From an uncultured Oscillospiraceae bacterium (GTDB taxonomy: Bacteria; Bacillota; Clostridia; Oscillospirales; Oscillospiraceae), in assembly GCA_900752285.1 (NCBI GenBank), contig CAADUW010000196.1, positions 1 through 10,770 on the forward strand: a stretch of 10,770 nucleotides of DNA, written 5' to 3'. The translations under genes were made by a program, and so were the position numbers. The notes beneath the pieces were generated by a model that saw only the letters and a program-made list of their open reading frames with translations, was not told where the DNA came from and ran no database searches. Numbering within the stretch: the stretch's first letter is position 1; each line of letters opens with the position of its first letter. Positions 6,161-10,770 of this stretch are shown piece by piece.

Positions 6161-7105
6161 TTATGTATTTGCGGAAATCCTGGCCTGCCAGGTCAGATTC
6201 CGGGGATAGAAGAAGCGGACCTTTTCCGGGGCTATGGAAATGTGGATGGTGCTTGCCCGGCGAAGTTCGCCGTCCAGATTAATGGCGGTGGGGGCCTCGC
6301 AGACAATCTCGATCTCTCTTGCCCGGATGTGTCGGATCAGATTGGGATAGTCCCGGTAGCGTCCGTTCTTGTATTTTCCGATGATGCCAGCAACCTGCAA
6401 ACGGCTGACCTTCTCCACAAGGAGAATATCCAGAATGCCGTCGGCAGGGTCGGCGTCCGGTACGGGATTGAAGCCGCCACCGTAAAACCGGCCGTTGCAG
6501 ACGCAGACCATGGTTTTTTCTCCTTCAATGGTTTCGCCATTCACCCGGATGCGGTAGTGCTCCCCAATGCCCCGGATCACATTCACAAGGGCGGAAACCG
6601 CATAGGCGCGGAAGCCCTGCAACAGGGGCAGCCGCTTGTAGCTGGCGACGTCCGTTCCAATCCGGGCGTCCAGCCCCACCGAGCAGACATTCAGTGCCAG
6701 ATCCTCGTTGCAGCGGATCAGATCAAAGTCGGTTTCCTCTGCGTCCAGCAGCCGGTCCAGCTGAAAGAAAGCCTGGGGTTCACTGAAAATCTTGACAAAA
6801 TCGTTTCCGCTTCCTCCGGCAAAGTGGGTGACCGCCACGTTGGGAAAGCCTGCCGCGCCGGATGCCACTTCGTTCAGGGTCCCGTCTCCGCCGCAGGCAT
6901 AGACCCGCACCGGCTTCCCCGTCCGGGCGGCCTCCCGGGTCAGACGGAAGCAGTCGCCGGGCCCGGCGGACACAGCGATGCGGTAGTCAAGCCCTCCGCA
7001 AAGCTCCAGAATTTTCCGACTGTATTTTTCCGTCTGATCCCGGCTTCCGGCGGCGGGGTTGATGATAAACAGGTGTTCCATGAAATCGCTTCTTTCTGTG
7101 GACAT
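6161..7105 (-). CDS. Diacylglycerol kinase-family lipid kinase (YegS/BmrU/DagK type)
   Basis: 314 aa; the family is about 290-310. The catalytic domain opens with LFIINPAAGS (12-21) and has the nucleotide-binding GGDGT (72-76), the GGSGND motif (97-102) and a later YGGGFNPVPDADPADG segment that fits the metal/structural site. The C-terminal INLDGE matches the conserved family ending. These enzymes phosphorylate diacylglycerol or related lipids at the inner membrane face, recycling lipid headgroup leftovers; the exact substrate cannot be told. The start is uncertain. ATG 7105 lies 3 nt after the upstream stop with GGGGG 6 nt away, whereas ATG 7081 gives the usual family N-terminus (MEHLFIINP) but a weaker site. 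It is the last gene of the mtaB operon. Confidence 0.92.
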   Translation of the reverse strand: MSTERSDFMEHLFIINPAAGSRDQTEKYSRKILELCGGLDYRIAVSAGPGDCFRLTREAARTGKPVRVYACGGDGTLNEVASGAAGFPNVAVTHFAGGSGNDFVKIFSEPQAFFQLDRLLDAEETDFDLIRCNEDLALNVCSVGLDARIGTDVASYKRLPLLQGFRAYAVSALVNVIRGIGEHYRIRVNGETIEGEKTMVCVCNGRFYGGGFNPVPDADPADGILDILLVEKVSRLQVAGIIGKYKNGRYRDYPNLIRHIRAREIEIVCEAPTAINLDGELRRASTIHISIAPEKVRFFYPRNLTWQARISANT

Positions 7106-7108
7106 GAC

Positions 7109-8239
7109 TTACCCCCGGCGCTTCTGGGCGGTATACATGTAGTAATCGCACTTGATCATGCCGTTGTAAAGCTTCCGCTTTTTATCTGCCCGGGCACCAA
7201 AATAGTGCTCAAACTCCGGTTCGGAGGTAATGATATATTTTTTCCACCCATCGGCAAATTTCAGATGCCGCCCCAGAGCGGCATACAGCCGCTGGGCGCT
7301 TTGCTGTTCCATCATCCGTTCACCGTAGGGAGGATTGCAGATGAGAATTCCTTCCGGAGCGGGCAGGGACATTTTCGTGGCGTCTCCGTCCTGAAACCGG
7401 ATCAGGTCGGCTACGCCTGCTTTCCGGGCATTTGCCATGGAAAGGGAAACACACTTTGGGTCGTTGTCGGAGCCAAGGATTCGGTAATCCCCGTGGAACT
7501 CCCGGGACTTTGCTTCTTCACGGGCGTTCTTCCAGATCTCCGGGTCGGATTGGGAAAAACTCTCGGCGGCAAAACGGCGGCGGAGTCCGGGCGCCTGATT
7601 TTTGGCGATCATGGCAGCCTCAATGACAATGGTGCCGCTGCCGCAGAAGGGATCCCAAAGAAATTCCCGGCCCCGATACCGTGTCAGCTGCACCATAGCG
7701 GCAGCCAGTGTCTCCCGCAGAGGCGCGTCGTTGCCCACCGCCCGATAGCCCCGCTTGTGAAGCCCGGGACCGGTGGTGTCCAGATACAGCTGTACCCGGT
7801 CGTGCATGACGGAAAATTGCAGCTGATATCTGGCTCCGGTTTCTTCCAGCCAGTTGACGCCGTATTTTTCTCCCAGCCGTTTGGAAGCGGCTTTCTTGAT
7901 GATGGCCTGACAGTCCGGAACGGACATGAGCTGGCTGCTCAGGCAGTGCCCCTTGACGGGGAAAGCCCCGTCTTTGGGAATAAAGTCCTCCAGCGGGGTG
8001 TGATAGACTCCCTGAAACAGCTCTTCAAAGGTTTTTGCGGGAAAATCCGCCAGCCGGATCAGAATCCGTTCACCGGTGCGCAGACCGATGCTGGCTCTTG
8101 CCAGCGCAGCTTCGTCTCCGGTGAACAGCACCCGCCCGTTTTCCACCTGCACGTTTTCCAGCTGCATCCGCCGCAGTTCATCACCGGCGATGCCCTCCAG
8201 CCCGAACAGGCAGGGGACCGCGTATTGTATTTCGTTCAT
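7109..8239 (-). CDS. THUMP-domain class I SAM-dependent RNA methyltransferase (RlmL/YpsC family)
   Basis: 376 aa, typical for the stand-alone family. The N-terminal ferredoxin-like/THUMP region (about 1-155) binds RNA. It is followed by the signature DTTGPGLHKRGYR (154-166) and a Rossmann methyltransferase domain with DPFCGSGT (196-203, SAM site), the acidic GSDNDP segment (256-261) and the catalytic NPPYG (302-306) of N-methyl-guanine enzymes. Related enzymes make m2G in 23S rRNA (position 2445 in E. coli, by the RlmL half of RlmKL), so this is probably a 23S rRNA guanine-N2 methyltransferase. AGGAGG overlaps the queH stop codon and lies 4 nt before this ATG, and only 9 nt separate the genes, so translation is probably coupled. 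Confidence 0.93.
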   Translation of the reverse strand: MNEIQYAVPCLFGLEGIAGDELRRMQLENVQVENGRVLFTGDEAALARASIGLRTGERILIRLADFPAKTFEELFQGVYHTPLEDFIPKDGAFPVKGHCLSSQLMSVPDCQAIIKKAASKRLGEKYGVNWLEETGARYQLQFSVMHDRVQLYLDTTGPGLHKRGYRAVGNDAPLRETLAAAMVQLTRYRGREFLWDPFCGSGTIVIEAAMIAKNQAPGLRRRFAAESFSQSDPEIWKNAREEAKSREFHGDYRILGSDNDPKCVSLSMANARKAGVADLIRFQDGDATKMSLPAPEGILICNPPYGERMMEQQSAQRLYAALGRHLKFADGWKKYIITSEPEFEHYFGARADKKRKLYNGMIKCDYYMYTAQKRRG

Positions 8240-8248
8240 AGCTCCTCC

Positions 8249-8794
8249 TCAGGGAATGATCTTGTTTCGCTTCAGATACCGCTCCTCCTCGGAGAAGACG
8301 CATCCGCAATACTTCTGAATATAAAAGCCCAGCTCCCGTGCCCGCTCCTGCCCGGCCCGGAAGTAGGGACGGAAATCCCGGTACAGGAAGTCCACACCGT
8401 ACTCTGCGGCGGCACGTTCAGCCACCTCCCGCATCAGCTCATGCTGCTGATAGGGACTGATGAACAGGGAAGAGGTGAAGCTGTCAAAGCCGCCCTCCTT
8501 CGCCTGCCGGGCAGCTTCAAACAGCCGCATTTCATAGCACTTGACACACCGGTGATCTATATCCTCCGCTACGGCGCGGACAAAGGGGCGAAGCCCGTAG
8601 TCGTTCCGTTCAATGAGCGGAAGTTCGATGGCCTGGGCGTACTCCCGCAGACAGTTCCGGCGGGCACGGTACTCCGTAAAGGGGTGAATATTGGGATTGT
8701 ACCACAGCCCCGTGACCTCAAAGCCGTCCCCGCGAAGTACGTCAATGCACTGATTGGCACAGGGGGCACAGCAGATATGCAGTAAGGTTTTCAT
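8249..8794 (-). CDS. queH: Epoxyqueuosine reductase QueH
   Basis: 181 aa, matching the QueH (DUF208) family. QueH reduces epoxyqueuosine to queuosine, the last step in making this wobble-base modification of tRNAs with GUN anticodons; it replaces QueG in many anaerobes. Family cysteines are all present: LLHICCAPC (C8, C9, C12), RCVKC (C83, C86) and KYCGCVFSEEERY (C163, C165). They bind an iron-sulfur cluster and a second metal/redox centre. GGAGG (plus 8802-8806) lies 7 nt before ATG. The ATG overlaps the mtaB stop by 4 nt (ATGA), a strong sign of coupling. Other queuosine genes are not in this window. Confidence 0.95.
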   Translation of the reverse strand: MKTLLHICCAPCANQCIDVLRGDGFEVTGLWYNPNIHPFTEYRARRNCLREYAQAIELPLIERNDYGLRPFVRAVAEDIDHRCVKCYEMRLFEAARQAKEGGFDSFTSSLFISPYQQHELMREVAERAAAEYGVDFLYRDFRPYFRAGQERARELGFYIQKYCGCVFSEEERYLKRNKIIP

Positions 8795-10086
8795 GCTTTT
8801 TCCTCCAGCTCTCCTTCTACGCCTTCGCCGTGAAGTCCGGTGATGCGAACATTCCGGATGGTGTTGTGCAGTTCCGTCCCCCGGGCAAAGACCCGAACGT
8901 AGTTGGGTGCGTGACCGGACCAGAAGCCGTCCTCTTCGGTCTCAAACAGAACAGGCTGTCGGGAATCGATCAGGGACCGGCGGTAGGCAAGGTTCATTTC
9001 CTCCGCTGCCGCAATGGCTTCCCGGCTCCGGGCTTCCTTCACGGCGTTGGGGTGCTGCCCGGGCATCCTGTCGGCGACCGTGCCGGGACGGCGGGAGTAG
9101 GGAAAAATGTGCATTTGGGCAAAGCCGCATTTGCGGATAAAGGCAAAGCTCTCCTGAAACTCTCTGTCGGTCTCTCCCGGGAAAGCAACGATCATGTCCG
9201 TAGTAATGGCACAGCCGGGAAAAGCCGCCCGGAGGGCTTCCACGCTTTGCAGGAACCGGGCAGTATCATACTTCCGGTTCATCCGCTTCAGAACACTGTC
9301 GCAGCCGGACTGCATGCTCAGGTGAAACTGCGGGCAGAGGTTGGGAAGGGCGGACAGCCGGGAACAGAAGTCCTCCGTGACGATCCGGGGCTCCAGACTG
9401 CCCAGGCGGATCCGGTTTCCCGGAACCGCCTTGCAGATAGCCTCAATCAGTTGAGCAACACCAGGCTTCCCCGGAAGATCCACGCCCCAGCTGGCGATCT
9501 CAATGCCGGTAATGACGATCTCCCGGTATCTTCTGGCGGCAAGCTCCTCTGCCTGCCGTACGGCGGTTTCCATGTCCATGGAGCGGACGGGTCCCCGGGT
9601 ATAGGGAATGATGCAGTAGGAACAGAAGTTTACGCAGCCGTCCTGCACCTTCAGCATGGCCCGGGTGCGTTCCTCCAATCCTCCGGCGGGCAGCACCTCA
9701 AAGGTCCTGCGGCGCAGCGCATTGTCCAGCCGCTCCCGATGCTGCCGGTCACCCGCCGCCGCCAGAACATCGGAAAGAAACGCCTGCCGGTCTCCGCTGC
9801 CGCCCAGCACGTCGGCCCCCAGCTCCCGCAGAACCTCCGGCTCATGCTGGGGATAGCACCCGCAGATACCGAGTACCGCGTCCGGGTGGGCTTTCCGGCA
9901 CCGGCGGATGACTGCCCGGTTTTTCTTGTCGGCAACGGCGGTGACGGAACAGGTGTTGACGATATAACCGTCGCAGGCTTCCTCAAAGGAGCCGATGGTG
10001 TGTCCCATGTCCAGCAGAAGCCGCTCCATTGCCTGGGTCTCGAACTGGTTGGTCTTGCAGCCCAGGGTATAAAACGCAAATTTCAT
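8791..10086 (-). CDS. mtaB: tRNA t6A37 methylthiotransferase MtaB
   Basis: 431 aa from ATG 10086-10084. MtaB (YqeV) adds a methylthio group to t6A37, giving ms2t6A in tRNAs reading ANN codons. The N-terminal MTTase domain has C10 (TLGCKTNQ), C46 (NTCSVTA) and C77 (GICGCYPQ) for one 4Fe-4S cluster. The radical SAM domain has C151, C155 and C158 in DGCVNFCSYC, followed by IIPYTRGPVRS, which is diagnostic of MtaB rather than MiaB. Residues about 370-431 fit a TRAM RNA-binding domain. The frame stays open 64 codons upstream to 10278, but that stretch crosses both promoters of the intergenic region and its sequence is unlike the family; MKFAFYTLGC is the classical start. The ribosome site (GGCGG, 9 nt off) is weak. 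First gene of the operon. Confidence 0.95.
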   Translation of the reverse strand: MKFAFYTLGCKTNQFETQAMERLLLDMGHTIGSFEEACDGYIVNTCSVTAVADKKNRAVIRRCRKAHPDAVLGICGCYPQHEPEVLRELGADVLGGSGDRQAFLSDVLAAAGDRQHRERLDNALRRRTFEVLPAGGLEERTRAMLKVQDGCVNFCSYCIIPYTRGPVRSMDMETAVRQAEELAARRYREIVITGIEIASWGVDLPGKPGVAQLIEAICKAVPGNRIRLGSLEPRIVTEDFCSRLSALPNLCPQFHLSMQSGCDSVLKRMNRKYDTARFLQSVEALRAAFPGCAITTDMIVAFPGETDREFQESFAFIRKCGFAQMHIFPYSRRPGTVADRMPGQHPNAVKEARSREAIAAAEEMNLAYRRSLIDSRQPVLFETEEDGFWSGHAPNYVRVFARGTELHNTIRNVRITGLHGEGVEGELEEKA

Positions 10087-10143
10087 TTGTAATAACCGCC
10101 AATTTATGAAAAGTTTTTTTGTGTTAATTGTCCAATTGAACAG

Positions 10144-10171
10144 TTGAATTCTTTCAAAAAAATGGTATAAT
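10144..10171 (+). promoter_or_regulatory. Promoter of HPr-like gene
   Basis: TTGAAT (10144-10149) and TATAAT (10166-10171) are 16 bp apart, with TGG before the -10 giving an extended -10. The start is expected near 10178, leaving a leader of about 74 nt that runs through the opposing mtaB promoter. Confidence 0.78.
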
Positions 10172-10176
10172 ATTTG

Positions 10177-10189
10177 TCGTTCGGAACGA
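10177..10189. promoter_or_regulatory. Palindrome between two facing promoters, possible operator
   Basis: TCGTTC-G-GAACGA is a perfect 6-bp-arm inverted repeat. It covers the expected start of the HPr-like transcript and lies just downstream of the expected mtaB start, so a bound protein could affect both. Only the symmetry and position support this. Confidence 0.35.
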
Positions 10190-10207
10190 TTTTCTCCGAT
10201 TTGTACC

Positions 10208-10236
10208 ATTATACACGAAAAACATCCGTTTGTACA
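10208..10236 (-). promoter_or_regulatory. Promoter of mtaB-queH-methyltransferase-lipid kinase operon
   Basis: On the minus strand TGTACA (plus 10231-10236) and a perfect TATAAT (plus 10208-10213) are 17 bp apart. The start is expected near 10201, giving a leader of about 115 nt before the mtaB ATG. The -35 is weak (4 of 6), so the call rests on the -10 and spacing. TTTGTAC occurs at 10200-10206 and again at 10229-10235, flanking this promoter. Confidence 0.65.
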
Positions 10237-10251
10237 GCCCGGGAGGAAAAT

Positions 10252-10488
10252 ATGCAGGTATTTTTGATAAGGCTTCATTCTGTACGGGATGTTCAGGACT
10301 TTGTTTCGCTCTCTACCAACCAGCCGTTTCAGGTAGACGTTTCTGACGGGAGCTTTACCGCCAACGGAAAAAGCTTTATGGAAATGTTCTGTTTGTGTCT
10401 GGCCTCACCCCTGACGGTGACTGCGGACTGCGGCGAAGACGAGCTGGCCCGGTATCAGGATACCATCCGAAAATTCCTGCACACATAA
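10252..10488 (+). CDS. HPr-family protein lacking the phosphorylatable histidine
   Basis: 78 aa, close to the 85-88 of HPr. The pattern fits the HPr fold: strand MQVFLIRL, a helix, then strands to NGKSFMEMFCL and a final helix (GEDELARYQDTIRKFL). NGKSFMEMF aligns with the HPr NxKSIMGVM segment, so S41 corresponds to the regulatory Ser46. The HARPA stretch with the PTS active-site His is missing (SVRDVQ instead), so it cannot relay phosphate in sugar transport. It may act like Crh, which signals carbon state through Ser phosphorylation and CcpA, though S41 phosphorylation is only inferred. The start has GGGAGG (10241-10246) 5 nt upstream; an earlier in-frame ATG at 10174 lies upstream of the expected transcript start. 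The gene is monocistronic, with its own promoter and terminator. Confidence 0.85.
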   Translation: MQVFLIRLHSVRDVQDFVSLSTNQPFQVDVSDGSFTANGKSFMEMFCLCLASPLTVTADCGEDELARYQDTIRKFLHT

Positions 10489-10505
10489 ATACGGCTCTTA
10501 GCAGC

Positions 10506-10537
10506 ACCGTCCTGGGAATACTCGGGGCGGTTTTTTT
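10506..10537 (+). terminator. Terminator of HPr-like gene
   Basis: ACCGTCC (10506-10512) pairs with GGGGCGGT (10524-10531) using one G-U pair, and seven T residues follow (10531-10537). It starts 18 nt after the HPr-like stop codon. Confidence 0.82.
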
Positions 10538-10592
10538 ATGCCGGCCAATCAGGCGGGGCACAGATGCGCCGCGAGCAGTTTACAGGACACAC

Positions 10593-10621
10593 AAAAAAGA
10601 GCCCGACATCTGTCGGGCTCT
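10593..10621 (-). terminator. Terminator for a minus-strand transcript entering from the right
   Basis: GAGCCCGACA (10599-10608) pairs with TGTCGGGCTC (10611-10620). On the minus strand the hairpin is followed by TTTTTT (plus 10593-10598). It points to a minus-strand gene or RNA to the right. There is no U-tract on the plus side. Confidence 0.82.
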
Positions 10622-10669
10622 CAGCGTGTCAAAAAAGCCTCGCAGAGTTTGCCGCCCGCAGGCGGCAAA
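10621..10669 (-). repeat. Intergenic repeat, copy 2 (abuts terminator)
   Basis: This has the same block order as 2988-3030: TCAGCGTGT, CCTC, GAGTTTG, CGC, GCAG. Here the distal part forms a perfect 9-bp hairpin, TTTGCCGCC (10648-10656) with GGCGGCAAA (10661-10669). On the minus strand it directly precedes the terminator at 10593-10621. Confidence 0.55.
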
Positions 10670-10681
10670 GGAATTTTGATC

Positions 10682-10759
10682 ATTTTCTGTCGGGGCGCAC
10701 CCCAGGGTGGTCTCTCTTGCCCCTTCGGGGCAATTCACCTCCTGTACCTGACAGAAAAT
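10682..10759. other. Closed multi-hairpin element, possible structured RNA or interspersed repeat
   Basis: ATTTTCTGTC (10682-10691) and GACAGAAAAT (10750-10759) form a 10-bp closing stem, extendable by GGG/CCT. Inside are GGGG/CCCC (10692-10703) and TTGCCCC/GGGGCAA (10717-10733). An unpaired minus-strand segment reads AGGAGGTGA (plus 10735-10743). With the neighbouring hairpin and terminator, the minus strand would give a compact structured RNA of at least 150 nt. No convincing coding region is seen in 10538-10770, and I do not recognise a known riboswitch or ncRNA family. Confidence 0.45.
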
Positions 10760-10770
10760 ACAACTCAGGC

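Noticed and set aside
6242..8785. Plus-strand open frame of 847 codons opposite the lipid kinase, methyltransferase and queH genes
   Set aside because: It is the antisense shadow of three well-identified genes with clear motifs and ribosome sites. High GC in third codon positions removes stops on the other strand, and its protein has no recognisable domain.
8830..10092. Plus-strand open frame of 420 codons opposite mtaB
   Set aside because: Antisense of a clear MtaB with all iron-sulfur cysteines.
10087..10251. Possible riboswitch (for example preQ1 type) upstream of mtaB-queH
   Set aside because: The leader is AT-rich with no stable stem-loop or C-rich aptamer-like segment that I can see.
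10087..10278. 64-codon upstream extension of mtaB with a CxxxC-like start
   Set aside because: It lies over the intergenic region, including the likely promoters of both flanking genes. The MtaB family starts at MKFAFYTLGC, and the extra residues match nothing.
1..10770. CRISPR arrays, phage genes, toxin-antitoxin pairs
   Set aside because: No regularly spaced direct repeats and no phage or toxin-antitoxin motifs were seen; the window is mostly ordinary housekeeping genes.

Overview
The window looks like a chromosomal segment of a GC-rich Bacillota member, probably class Clostridia and plausibly Oscillospirales. The evidence is purine-rich GGAGG ribosome sites at most genes, TATAAT/TTGnnn promoters, tight minus-strand operons, a HPr-like protein without the active-site histidine, and QueH/MtaB tRNA-modification enzymes. 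The taxon is an inference from gene families and signals; no marker gene was compared.

Layout, left to right. Positions 1-121 (minus) hold the in-frame remnant of a TnpV-like transposon protein running off the left edge. A tRNA-Arg(CCG) with its own promoter and terminator follows (261-430). Next is a minus-strand pair, an ABC exporter half-transporter (2850-1081) and a small DUF4177-like protein (1051-605) 29 nt behind it. Upstream of that lies a separate minus-strand gene for a two-TM protein with a C-terminal zinc ribbon (3452-3039). Its promoter contains a perfect 22-bp palindrome, and its 3' end carries a repeat plus terminator.

On the plus strand, 3669-6112 carries two envelope hydrolases: a membrane-anchored GH25 muramidase and a lipoprotein GH3 beta-N-acetylhexosaminidase (NagZ-like). 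They probably act in turn on peptidoglycan fragments outside the membrane. A 17-bp hairpin with a short U-tract separates them, and no promoter fits behind it. A bidirectional terminator at 6127-6158 closes this unit and the converging minus operon.

The minus operon reads from about 10201 down to 6161: mtaB (tRNA ms2t6A), queH (queuosine), a THUMP-domain RNA methyltransferase and a diacylglycerol-kinase-family lipid kinase. Joins are -4, +9 and +3 nt, so the genes are very likely co-transcribed. Its promoter faces that of the plus-strand HPr-like gene (10252-10488), so the two transcripts should overlap at their 5' ends.

The right end (10599-10770) has no convincing gene but much inverted-repeat structure. 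It includes a second copy of the repeat seen at 2988-3030, again next to a terminator. Together with the face-to-face promoters, these non-coding elements are the most unusual part of the window. I saw no CRISPR array, phage module, toxin-antitoxin pair or obvious new defence system.
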